Part shown: piece by piece, positions 33,489-41,768 of the stretch
Position numbering within the stretch: the first letter of the stretch is position 1
Layout of the letters: each line of letters begins with the position of its first letter
NCBI RefSeq assembly: GCF_022809715.1
Contig: NZ_CP094459.1
Span: forward strand, 2,480,001-2,544,000
DNA: 64,000 nt
Direction: 5' to 3'
From: Burkholderia pyrrocinia
Lineage (GTDB): Bacteria > Pseudomonadota > Gammaproteobacteria > Burkholderiales > Burkholderiaceae
Translations under genes and position numbers: made by a program
The notes under the pieces: model-generated
Database searches by the model: none
What the model was told of the DNA's origin: nothing
The model's input: only the letters and a program-made list of their open reading frames with translations

Positions 33489-34529
33489 TCATCCGTTCGC
33501 GGCAACGCCCGGCACGCCGCCACCCGTCAACCGCGCACGCAACGCCGGATGCAGCGCGTGCACGCTGCCCGGCGCATCGGCCGGCAGCACGCCGTGTTGC
33601 AGCCAGTACAGCGCGACGGGCCACAGCGTGTCGGTGAAGCGGCTGTGGAAAAACGCGAAATGGCCGATCGCGTCGACGCCGATGTCGGCCGGCGCAATCC
33701 GCAGGTGCGTGACGTCGCTGCCCGTGTAGTAACCGACCAGCCGCTCGATTGCGTCGATCGTGCCGAACGCGTCGTCATCGGTACCGATCGCGAGCATCGG
33801 TGCCGACAGCCCCGCGAAGCGCGCGGGCAGCGCCGCACGGCTCACTGCTCCTTCCTCGAACAGGCCGCCGACGTAGCCGTCCTCGAAACGCGGCCGCGAA
33901 CGCGCCCACGACAGCGCGATGCCGCGCGGCGTGTCCTCCATCCAGCCGAGCCGCTTCGCGGGCACGTAGCCGAACACGGCCGCGAGCGCCGGCATCGCGA
34001 CATGCCACTTCCACCACATGCGCCGCCGCTCGGCCGGCAGGTAATCGCGCCAGTACGCATACTGCGCGCCGACGGTCACCGCATGCCGCACGTGCACGTT
34101 CGATGCCGCGAGCCCGAGCACGCAGCCGCCGATGCTGTGCGCGACGACGTCGATCGGCTGGCCCGGAAACGCGTCGCGTGCGTATTGCAGCGCGGCCTCG
34201 CAATCGAGCTGCCCCCAGTCGAGCCAGTTCGCGCGCAGCTTCGCGAGCCGCGCCGGGCGCGACCCGCCGATGCCGCGATAGTCGTAGACGAGCACGTCGC
34301 GCCCCTGCGCGAACAGCCAGGCCGCGAAACGGAAGTAATAGTCGCAGCGCACCGACGTCGCGCAATTGACGACCGTCACGGGCCGCGCCGCACCGCCGCC
34401 GCGATGGCGCCACACATGGCCGCGCAATGCATAACCGTCGGCCGCGCGCAGCGTCACGGGCTCGGGCGGCAACGCGCCCGCCGCGCGACTGCCCGGTGCC
34501 GCTCCGTCTCCTTCGTTCGAAATCGTCAT
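33489..34529 (-). CDS. Alpha/beta hydrolase family protein
   Basis: A 346-residue hydrolase. The nucleophile elbow is DVVAHSIGGCVLGLA (Ser in H-S-I-G-G), preceded by the oxyanion-side segment VLVYDYRGIGGSRPARLAKL, and a late HFAFFHSRFTD could supply the His. No signal peptide is seen. The family includes esterases and other serine hydrolases; the substrate is unknown. AGGAGACAGG precedes the ATG. Three 34-nt hairpins lie directly upstream of this ribosome site, the first only 14 bp from the start codon, and an inverted relic of an internal segment lies just downstream of the gene. Confidence 0.8.
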   Translation of the reverse strand: MTISNEGDGAAPGSRAAGALPPEPVTLRAADGYALRGHVWRHRGGGAARPVTVVNCATSVRCDYYFRFAAWLFAQGRDVLVYDYRGIGGSRPARLAKLRANWLDWGQLDCEAALQYARDAFPGQPIDVVAHSIGGCVLGLAASNVHVRHAVTVGAQYAYWRDYLPAERRRMWWKWHVAMPALAAVFGYVPAKRLGWMEDTPRGIALSWARSRPRFEDGYVGGLFEEGAVSRAALPARFAGLSAPMLAIGTDDDAFGTIDAIERLVGYYTGSDVTHLRIAPADIGVDAIGHFAFFHSRFTDTLWPVALYWLQHGVLPADAPGSVHALHPALRARLTGGGVPGVAANG

Positions 34530-34541
34530 CCTGTCTCCTGT

Positions 34542-34688
34542 CGATCGCAGTTAGCGCTTTAGCGCTTACTGCGATCCCATGCTTCGCGGTCGACCAGAGT
34601 TAGCGCTTTAGCGCTTACTCTGGTCCCATGCTTTGCGGTCGGCCAGAGTCAGCGCTTCAGCGCCCGCTCCGGCCCCGTGCTTCACGCT
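34542..34688. repeat. Three tandem 49-bp hairpin repeats
   Basis: Copies begin at 34542, 34591 and 34640 with an exact 49-bp period. Each contains a 34-nt hairpin (34543-34576, 34592-34625, 34641-34674): a 9-bp outer stem, a T-T mismatch, and AGCGCT-TT-AGCGCT at the tip. Copy 1 has stem GATCGCAGT/ACTGCGATC and copy 2 GACCAGAGT/ACTCTGGTC, so all three stem differences are compensated. Copy 3 is more diverged with one A-C mismatch in the outer stem. The array fills the gap between the hydrolase and the divergent LysR gene. Confidence 0.85.
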
Positions 34689-34796
34689 CCGAGCCGGCGC
34701 GAGCCACCGCCCGCGCCCATCGGCCAGCCTCCATTGAACTTGACGCGTGCCGCGTTCTCAACCAATCTTCCTGCTCCGTTCGCATGAGTCACGCGC

Positions 34797-35738
34797 ATGT
34801 CAACGCCTCTCGTCCGCCTCCCGTCGCTCGACCTGGTCCGCGGTTTCGTCGCCGTCGGCCGCCGCATGAGCATCACGCTCGCCGCGCAGGACCTGTGCGT
34901 CACGCAGTCGGCGGTCAGCCGCCAGGTGCATGCGCTCGAAGCGCATCTCGGCGTCGTGCTGCTGCAGCGCGGCTACCGGAAGATCGCGTTCACGCCGGAA
35001 GGCGAACGGCTGTTCCGCGTCGCGGATGCGGCGCTGCACAGCCTGCAGGACACCGTCGCGTCGCTCGCCGCCTCGCGCGAACGCCAGCCCGTCACGATCA
35101 CCGCGAGCATCGGCGTCACCGCGCTGTGGCTGCTTCCGCGACTCGGGCGGCTGCAGGCGCGCCTGCCGGAGATCGACCTGCGCGTCGCCGCGAACGACAA
35201 GGTACTCGATTTGCGCGCCGAGGGCATCGACCTCGGCATCCGCTATTGCCCGCGCGACCGCGCGCCGGCCGGCGCGCTGCGCCTGTTCGACGAGATCGTC
35301 GTGCCGGTCGCGCATCCCGCGCTCGCCGCGCGGCCGGTCACGAGCGCGGCCGCGATCGCCGACCACGTGCTGCTCGAATTCGACGGGCCGCCGCAACCGC
35401 AATTGCAGTGGCGCACGCACCTGCACGCGGCCGGGCTCGGCGACGCGCGCCCCAAAGGCGTGCTGCGCTTCAACCAGTACGACCAGGTGATCCAGGCCGC
35501 GATCGCGGGCCAGGGTGTCGCGCTCGGCCGGCTCGCGCTGGTCTCGCCGATGCTCGCGGACGGGCGGCTCGCGGTGCTCGGGCCGCACACGCAAGCGCTG
35601 TCGGATGCGTACGGCTACTGGCTGTTCCAGCACGATCCGGCCCCGCGCCGCGAAGTCGCCGACGTGCGCGACTGGATGCTCGCCGAAGCGGCCGAATGCG
35701 CTACCGCGATGCGCGCGCACGACATGGCGTCGACGTAA
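34797..35738 (+). CDS. LysR-family regulator (GcvA-like)
   Basis: A 313-residue regulator with a winged HTH (LVRGFVAVGRRMSITLAAQD, then LCVTQSAVSRQVHALEAHLG) in residues 12-65 and an effector domain with RLPEIDLRVAANDKVLDLRA and GIDLGIRYCPRDRA, a pattern of the GcvA/AmpR group. No strong ribosome site precedes the ATG. It is divergent from the alpha/beta hydrolase, with the tandem hairpins between, and 186 bp before an MFS gene on the same strand; either could be its target. Confidence 0.88.
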   Translation: MSTPLVRLPSLDLVRGFVAVGRRMSITLAAQDLCVTQSAVSRQVHALEAHLGVVLLQRGYRKIAFTPEGERLFRVADAALHSLQDTVASLAASRERQPVTITASIGVTALWLLPRLGRLQARLPEIDLRVAANDKVLDLRAEGIDLGIRYCPRDRAPAGALRLFDEIVVPVAHPALAARPVTSAAAIADHVLLEFDGPPQPQLQWRTHLHAAGLGDARPKGVLRFNQYDQVIQAAIAGQGVALGRLALVSPMLADGRLAVLGPHTQALSDAYGYWLFQHDPAPRREVADVRDWMLAEAAECATAMRAHDMAST

Positions 35739-35924
35739 GCCGGCGCAGGCTTTCCGGATGACCGTGACCACGGCCGGCCGCCGCCACCTCGCCCGGCCGC
35801 ACCCCGTCACATTCCCTACACGCATGCCAACCTGACCGAATGATCGCTTGAGCGACGCCGTACCCGATCGTCTAATCGGATCGAGCGCGGCCGTTTCGCC
35901 GCGCGCCTACATCCGGAGACACGC

Positions 35925-37151
35925 ATGACCCCGATCGAGCAGGAAGTCCGGCGCCGCTGGCTGCCCGTGCTGGCGGGCGGCCTGATCATGGGCGCCGCGC
36001 TCGGCATCCGCCATGTGCAGGGCCTGTTCCTCGCGCCCGTATCGCTCGACCATGGCTGGTCGCGCGAAGCGTTCGGGCTCGCACTGGCGCTGCAGAACCT
36101 GATCTGGGGCGTCGCGCAGCCGTTCACGGGGATGGTCGCCGACCGCTTCGGCTCGGTGCGCGTGATCGTCGCCGGGATGCTGCTGTATGCGGCCGGGCTC
36201 GTCATGATGGCGCACGCGGCGTCGACCGGCATGTTCACGGTCGGCGCCGGGCTCGTGATCGGCATCGCACTGTCGGGCTCGGCATTCGCGTCGATCTACG
36301 GCGCGCTGAGCCGCCTGTTTCCGCCCGACCGGCGCGGCTGGGCGCTCGGCGTTGCCGGCGCGATCGGCGGGCTCGGCCAGTTCTGCATGGTGCCCGTCGC
36401 GCAGGAACTGATCGGCGGTATCGGCTGGCGGCACGCATTCGTCGCGCTGGCGCTCGTCGCGGCGCTGCTCGCGCCGCTCGCCGTGCTGCTGCGCGACCGG
36501 CCCGCGCAAACGGCCGCCGCCGGCCCCGACCAGTCGATCGGCGAAGCAGTGCGCGAGGCGTTCGCGCATCGCGGTTTCTGGTTGCTGAATGCGGGCTTCT
36601 TCGCGTGCGGCTTCCAGCTCGCGTTCATCGCGACGCATCTGCCCGCGTACCTGCTCGACCACGGGCTGCCGGCGCGCCACGCGAGCGTCGCGCTCGCGCT
36701 GATCGCATTGACCAACGTGGCCGGCACCTATGCATGCGGGCATCTCGGCGGGCTGCTGCGGCGCAAGTATGTGCTGTCGGTGCTGTACCTCGTGCGCGCA
36801 TTCGCGATGGCCGCGTTCGTCGTCGTGCCGCTGTCGCCCGCGAGCGTCTACGTGTTCGCGGCCGTGATGGGGTTCACCTGGCTCGGCACGGTGCCGCTGA
36901 CGAACGGCGTGATCTCGCAGGTGTTCGGCGTGCGCTACATCGCGACGTTGTTCGGTTTCGTGTTCTTCGGCCACCAGCTCGGCAGCTTCTTCGGCGTCTG
37001 GCTCGGTGCGATCGTGTACGACGCGACGCATTCGTACCTGCCGCTGTGGATCGGTTCGATCGCGCTCGGCGTGCTCGCAGCGCTTCTGCACCTGCCGATC
37101 GACGACGCGCGTGTCGCGCGCCCGGCATCGGGCAACGCGGCATGGGCATGA
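35925..37151 (+). CDS. MFS transporter (oxalate/formate antiporter or monocarboxylate-like)
   Basis: A 408-residue, 12-helix transporter. The first helix region GLIMGAALGIRHVQGLFLAP, the loop GMVADRFGSVRVIVAG and the central break around residue 200 fit the OFA/monocarboxylate group of the major facilitator family. GGAGAC precedes the ATG. The substrate is unknown. The LysR gene upstream may control it. Its stop overlaps the start of a 38-codon ORF by four bases. Confidence 0.85.
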   Translation: MTPIEQEVRRRWLPVLAGGLIMGAALGIRHVQGLFLAPVSLDHGWSREAFGLALALQNLIWGVAQPFTGMVADRFGSVRVIVAGMLLYAAGLVMMAHAASTGMFTVGAGLVIGIALSGSAFASIYGALSRLFPPDRRGWALGVAGAIGGLGQFCMVPVAQELIGGIGWRHAFVALALVAALLAPLAVLLRDRPAQTAAAGPDQSIGEAVREAFAHRGFWLLNAGFFACGFQLAFIATHLPAYLLDHGLPARHASVALALIALTNVAGTYACGHLGGLLRRKYVLSVLYLVRAFAMAAFVVVPLSPASVYVFAAVMGFTWLGTVPLTNGVISQVFGVRYIATLFGFVFFGHQLGSFFGVWLGAIVYDATHSYLPLWIGSIALGVLAALLHLPIDDARVARPASGNAAWA

Positions 37152-37264
37152 TCCGCGCGGCGCTGGCGGCCGGCACGCTCGCGTTCGTCGCGTGGTGCGG
37201 CGCGGCCTACTTCGATTCAGGTATCGCGTACGCGCTGCTCGAACGCGTCGCGTTCTGCAACTGA
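37148..37264 (+). CDS. Possible small membrane protein coupled to the MFS gene
   Basis: A 38-codon frame whose ATG overlaps the MFS stop codon as ATGA. The peptide begins MIRAALAAGTLAFVAWCGAA and continues through YFDSGIAYALLERVAFCN. It would form one transmembrane helix at residues 3-20 with a short tail ending in cysteine. It is too short for homology to be judged by eye. The overlap and the hydrophobic profile favour a real, translationally coupled gene, perhaps a small partner of the transporter; it may also be chance coding in GC-rich DNA. Confidence 0.5.
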   Translation: MIRAALAAGTLAFVAWCGAAYFDSGIAYALLERVAFCN

Positions 37265-37294
37265 CGCGGCGAACCGTACCGCGCGGGCAGACGA

Positions 37295-38779
37295 TCAGCG
37301 ACGTTTCGGCAATGCGGCCAGCGCGTCGAGCGCGCGAACGCGCGCGGCGGCGTGATCGACGAGCGGCGCCGGATAGTCGATGCCGGGCCGTATGCCGGCC
37401 GCGTCGAGCTGCAGCGGTGACGCTTCCCACGGCGCGTGGATCGACGCGGTGTCGAGGCTCGCGAGTTCGGGCACCCAGCGCCGCACGTATGCGCCGTCCG
37501 GGTCGAACTTCTCGCCCTGCGCGACCGGATTGAAGATGCGGAAATACGGCGCGGCGTCGGCGCCGCAGCCGGCCACCCACTGCCAGCTCGCCGCGTTGTT
37601 CGCGGGATCGGCGTCGACCAGCGTGTCCCAGAACCACGCTTCGCCGGCGCGCCAGTCGATCAGCAGATGCTTGACCAGGAACGACGCGACGACCATCCGC
37701 ACACGGTTGTGCATCCAGCCGGTCGTCCACAGCTCGCGCAGGCCCGCATCGACGAGCGGATAGCCGGTCCGGCCGCGCTGCCACGCGCGCAGCGCCGCGG
37801 CATCGTCACGCCACGGCATCGCGTCGAACTGCGCGCGGAAGTTGTCGGTCGCGAGCGCCGGGAAGTGATACAGCAGCGCGTAGCTGAATTCGCGCCAGCC
37901 GAGCTCGCTCAGGAACTTGTCGGCGCCCGCAACGTACGCCGCGCCGCCTGCATTCGCGGCGCCCTGCACCGCGTGCCACACCTGTCGCGGCGATACGTTG
38001 CCGAAGCGCAGGAACGGCGACAGCCGGCTCGTCGCGGGCCGGTCGGGACGATCGCGCGCATCCGCGTAGCCGGCAAGCGATGCCGTCAGGAACGCGTCGA
38101 GCCGTTGATGCGCACCGGCCTCGTCGGGCGCGGGCCATGCGTCGCGCAGGCCGCCGGCCCAGTCCGGCACGGGCGAGCGCAATGCGAGCGCGTCGAGCGC
38201 CAGCGCACGGCCACGCACGGTTTCAGGCCATGGTTGAAACACGATCCGTTCCGGCTCCGGCAGCGGCGCGGCGACCGTGCGGTCGCGGCGCACCGCGCGC
38301 CAGTACGCGGTGAACACCTGGTACGGCGCACCGCTGCCCGTCAGCACCTCCCACGGCTCGTTCAGCAGGCTGCCGTTACTGCTCTCGACCTTGACGCCGC
38401 GTGCCTTGAGCGACGCCTTCAGCGCCGCGTCGGCGTCGCGTTGCGGCTGCGCGTAGCGGCGGTTCCAGTACACGGCGGCCGCGCCCGTGTCGTGTACGAC
38501 GCGCTCGATCTCGCGCTGCGCGTCGCCGCGCAACAGCAGCAGGCGCCCGCCGTGACGCGCGAGCGCGGCGTCGAGCCCGGCCAGCGACCCGTGCAGCCAC
38601 CAGCGCGCTGCGCCGCCCGGCGGGCGCCCCGAACCGGCGCCCGTATCGTCGACGAACACGCACACGAGCGGCCGGCCTGACTCGACCGCGCGCGTCAGCG
38701 CGGGCTGGTCGGTCACGCGCAGATCGTCGCGAAACCAGACGATCGCGGGAGCAACGGACGACTTGGCGGGCACGGGCAC
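37295..38779 (-). CDS. phrB: Deoxyribodipyrimidine photolyase
   Basis: A 494-residue FAD enzyme that uses blue light to split UV-induced cyclobutane pyrimidine dimers. The N-terminal antenna domain opens IVWFRDDLRVTDQPALTRAV. The FAD domain has RLSPFLRFGNVSPRQVWHAV, then TGYPLVDAGLRELWTTGWMH, NRVRMVVASFLVKHLLIDWR, and DPANNAASWQWVAGCGADAA, all typical of class I CPD photolyases including the electron-relay tryptophans. The start is GTG at 38779 or 38773; no ribosome site is obvious. Confidence 0.93.
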   Translation of the reverse strand: MPVPAKSSVAPAIVWFRDDLRVTDQPALTRAVESGRPLVCVFVDDTGAGSGRPPGGAARWWLHGSLAGLDAALARHGGRLLLLRGDAQREIERVVHDTGAAAVYWNRRYAQPQRDADAALKASLKARGVKVESSNGSLLNEPWEVLTGSGAPYQVFTAYWRAVRRDRTVAAPLPEPERIVFQPWPETVRGRALALDALALRSPVPDWAGGLRDAWPAPDEAGAHQRLDAFLTASLAGYADARDRPDRPATSRLSPFLRFGNVSPRQVWHAVQGAANAGGAAYVAGADKFLSELGWREFSYALLYHFPALATDNFRAQFDAMPWRDDAAALRAWQRGRTGYPLVDAGLRELWTTGWMHNRVRMVVASFLVKHLLIDWRAGEAWFWDTLVDADPANNAASWQWVAGCGADAAPYFRIFNPVAQGEKFDPDGAYVRRWVPELASLDTASIHAPWEASPLQLDAAGIRPGIDYPAPLVDHAAARVRALDALAALPKRR

Positions 38780-39063
38780 CTCGATGCGGAAAGCGGAACA
38801 GGATGCGTATTGTCGCGGCTATGCCACACGGTGTCGACGCTCGACATGCCGACGTGCCGATGACGGCGACGGCCATCGCACCGCGTCGCGTGCCCGGTGA
38901 AACGCGTTAGTCCATTCCGACGATTCTTCGCCGCGTCCGCCGGCCTACGCTCGATGTCGGGTGCATCTGCACCGCGATGCGCGGTACGTGCCGGCCGTGT
39001 TCGCAGGTGCGACCGGCTGATTCGACTGATCAGGCCACGGCGCGCGCGTCGCCGATCGCTTCG

Positions 39064-40068
39064 TCAATCGAGCCGGAACGCCGCCTCGAAACGCGCGGCG
39101 AATGCGTCGAACTCGGTTTCCGGCAGATGGTTGATGCCGCCCGCGCGCTTGCGCCCGCCGCCGGTCGCAAAGCCGCGGCAGAACTCGTCGGCGCCGAGCG
39201 GCCGGCCGTCGGGCACGCGCACGCTGACGACGAGCCCGCCATCGGCGCGCGGCGACAGCACCGCGAGCGCCGCATGCGGCGCGTTGCGCATTCGTTCGTT
39301 CGCGAGCATCCCGGTCGCGCGCCGTGCCCACGGTTGATCAGGCATCCGTACCAGCGTCGCGCCCGGCACTTCGCGCAGCGGCGCAAGCGCGCATGCGCGC
39401 GCCATGTCGTCGCGGTAGCCGTCGCGCAGTGCGGCGAACACGGCGGTCCCGCGCACGAAATCGAGCGGATCGACGCACGGCAACATCGCGTCGGCGAGCG
39501 CCGCCGGATCGAAGTGCAGATCGCCGATGCAATCGCCGTATGCGTTGTAGTTCAGGTAGAGCCCGAGTTCAGCGAGCGTGCAGCGTTCGGCGTCGTCGAT
39601 CCCTTGCTCGCGCGCGAGCGCGTCGCCGAGCGCCGGCAGTTCGTCGCCGAATGCCGCGACGATCGCCCAGCGCACATGCCGGCCGCCGAGATGGCGGTTC
39701 ACGAGCGCGCTCGTGCAGACATCAGCCGCCGTGTCGATATGCGCGTGAAAGCCCGGATCGGCGGGTAGCTCGCCTGCGAAGTGATGATCGAAATAGCGGA
39801 CTGTCGCCCCTTCGCGCAGCAGTCGCGCGCACGCGTCGCGGTTCTGATCGTGCGACACGTCGAGCACGGTGACACTATCGCCGGCCCGCGCATCGATCCG
39901 CTCGAGCAGCCGGATGTCGCGCTTCACGCCGGTCACGAGCGTGCCGCGCACGCCTTCCGCGAGCCACAGTTGCTGAAGCGCGCACAGGCCGTCCGCATCG
40001 CCGTTGAACGCGAAGAAGTGCCGTCCGTGGTGGTTGTCCTGCATGTTCCGCCGCTCCGTCTTCAGCAT
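39064..40068 (-). CDS. DHH-family phosphoesterase
   Basis: A 334-residue protein with the Asp-rich motifs of DHH phosphoesterases: HFFAFNGDADGLCALQQLWL near residue 18, VTVLDVSHDQNRDACARLL, the DHH box itself in VRYFDHHFAGELPADPGFHA, and the C-terminal DHHA1-like FATGGGRKRAGGINHLP. Members cleave phosphodiesters in short oligonucleotides or cyclic dinucleotides, but this stand-alone version has no assigned substrate. GGAGG precedes ATG 40068. It shows no obvious operon partner. Confidence 0.83.
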   Translation of the reverse strand: MLKTERRNMQDNHHGRHFFAFNGDADGLCALQQLWLAEGVRGTLVTGVKRDIRLLERIDARAGDSVTVLDVSHDQNRDACARLLREGATVRYFDHHFAGELPADPGFHAHIDTAADVCTSALVNRHLGGRHVRWAIVAAFGDELPALGDALAREQGIDDAERCTLAELGLYLNYNAYGDCIGDLHFDPAALADAMLPCVDPLDFVRGTAVFAALRDGYRDDMARACALAPLREVPGATLVRMPDQPWARRATGMLANERMRNAPHAALAVLSPRADGGLVVSVRVPDGRPLGADEFCRGFATGGGRKRAGGINHLPETEFDAFAARFEAAFRLD

Positions 40069-40400
40069 GAAATCGCCTCCGTTCGCGCACATGCCATGCA
40101 CACCGAGCGCGCGAGCCCGGTATTTTGCCGCAACCGCGCGCGCTCTCGATACAGCGTAGCCGGATTCACCTGCAAATGGCTTGCAGCGCACATGCCCACG
40201 ACAGTCATACGTCATCAGACATTATCGAATATCCAACCGATCTCATGAAATTCACCAATATCCGGGAAATTTCCGGGTAAACCCGTGACGCCTCCATCAA
40301 CACTCAGGCGTACCATGTCATACGACGACATACTACATAAGCCACCACCCAGACGCCGACGCGGGCTGCCGCCCCGTTCGCCGACCGACCGGAGACACCG
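40069..40400. other. Gap between the phosphoesterase and an MFS gene
   Basis: This 332-bp divergent control region has AT-rich stretches around 40205-40345. It holds the palindrome GGAAATTTCC inside CCGGGAAATTTCCGGG (40262-40277) and two similar GTCATACG words near 40204 and 40316. No promoter could be fixed with confidence. Confidence 0.35.
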
Positions 40401-41768
40401 TTGAACCCGCCCTCGCCCACGCTGCCCGGCCGCGACCCGCTCGCGTCCGCCGTCTCGAAAGTGAAGTGGCACGTGCTGCCGCTCGTGCTGATCATGTTCA
40501 TCGCGAACTACATCGACCGCGTGAACGTCGGTTTCGTCGATCGCCACCTCGAAGCGTCGATCGGCATCGGCGCGGCCGCGTACGGGCTCGGCGCCGGGCT
40601 GTTCTTCGTCGGCTATGCGCTGTTCGAAGTGCCGTCGAACCTGCTGATGCAGCGCTACGGCGCACGCGTGTGGCTCGCGCGGATCATGGCGACGTGGGGC
40701 ATCGTCGCGGCCGCGATGGCGTTCGTGTGGAACGACACGTCGTTCTACGTGCTGCGCTTCCTGCTCGGCGCGGCCGAGGCCGGCTTCTTCCCCGGCGTCG
40801 TGCTGTACCTGTCGCAATGGCTGCCGCCGCAGGAGCGCGGCAAGGCGATGGCGATCTTCCTCGGCGGCTCCGCGTTCGCGTCGGTGCTGTCCGGGCCCGT
40901 CACCGGTGCGCTGCTGTCGATCCGCGGCTTCGGCCTCGAAGGCTGGCAATGGATGTTCCTGATCGAAGGGCTGTTCTCGGTCGCGCTGTGCGGCGCGAGC
41001 TGGCTGCTGCTGAAATCGCACATCCGCGACGCGACATGGCTCACCACCGACGAACGCGCGGCGCTCGAAACGGCGCTCGACGCGGAGCGCGCGACGCGCG
41101 ACGTACGCTCGAACGTGCCCGTGCGCGCCACCGTACTGCTGCGCGATCCGCAGATCATGCTGTTCTGCTTCCTGTACTTCTCGATCCAGCTGACGATCTA
41201 CGCGGCCACGTTCTGGCTGCCGACGATCATTCGCAAGATGGGCGGCCTCAGCGATTTCCAGGTCGGCCTGTACAACACGATTCCGTGGATGATCGCGATC
41301 GGCGCGATGTACGGTTTCGCGGTGTTGTCCGCGAAATGGAAGCATCCGCAGCGCTGGCTCGCGTTCGCGCTCGTGCTCGCCGCGTGCGGGCTGTTCGCGT
41401 CGACGTCGCACGATCCCGTGTGGTCGTTCGCGTCGATCTGCTTCGCCGCGCTCGGCTTCAAGGCCGCTGCGTCGCTGTTCTGGCCGATCCCGCAGGGTTA
41501 CCTCGACACGCGCGTGGCCGCGGCCGTGATCGCGCTGATCAACTCGGTCGGCAATCTCGGCGGCTTCGTCGCGCCGACGGCATTCGGCTATCTGAAGCAA
41601 CATACGGGTTCGATCACGGGCGGGCTGTATGCGCTCGCGATCGCGTCCCTCGTCGCCGCGGTCGCCGCGCTGTTCGCGCGCACGCACCGGCGCAGCGATC
41701 CGCCGCGCGGCCTGCCGGCCGACGAGTCCTTCACGAACGCCACGATGCTCCGCCATGCCGAACACTGA
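40401..41768 (+). CDS. MFS transporter, anion:cation symporter (ACS) family
   Basis: A 455-residue, 12-helix transporter. LIMFIANYIDRVNVGFVDRH in helix 1 and FVGYALFEVPSNLLMQRYGA in helix 2 are signatures of the ACS group (tartrate, phthalate, glucarate, hexuronate transporters). The start is TTG at 40401, chosen because GGAGACACCG lies at the right distance and no ATG is near. Its end overlaps the start of the lactonase-type gene by 14 bp, so they form an operon; a sugar acid or aromatic acid lactone is a reasonable guess for the substrate. Confidence 0.87.
   Translation: MNPPSPTLPGRDPLASAVSKVKWHVLPLVLIMFIANYIDRVNVGFVDRHLEASIGIGAAAYGLGAGLFFVGYALFEVPSNLLMQRYGARVWLARIMATWGIVAAAMAFVWNDTSFYVLRFLLGAAEAGFFPGVVLYLSQWLPPQERGKAMAIFLGGSAFASVLSGPVTGALLSIRGFGLEGWQWMFLIEGLFSVALCGASWLLLKSHIRDATWLTTDERAALETALDAERATRDVRSNVPVRATVLLRDPQIMLFCFLYFSIQLTIYAATFWLPTIIRKMGGLSDFQVGLYNTIPWMIAIGAMYGFAVLSAKWKHPQRWLAFALVLAACGLFASTSHDPVWSFASICFAALGFKAAASLFWPIPQGYLDTRVAAAVIALINSVGNLGGFVAPTAFGYLKQHTGSITGGLYALAIASLVAAVAALFARTHRRSDPPRGLPADESFTNATMLRHAEH

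Noticed and set aside
33245..33637. A 130-codon plus-strand gene containing the hydrolase-like piece
   Set aside because: Only about 27 codons resemble the hydrolase; the rest is unrelated and lies antisense to the end of the real hydrolase gene, so a relic is the better reading.
34542..34688. The tandem repeats as a CRISPR array
   Set aside because: The units abut with no unique spacers, only three copies exist, each unit is itself a hairpin, and no cas genes are present.
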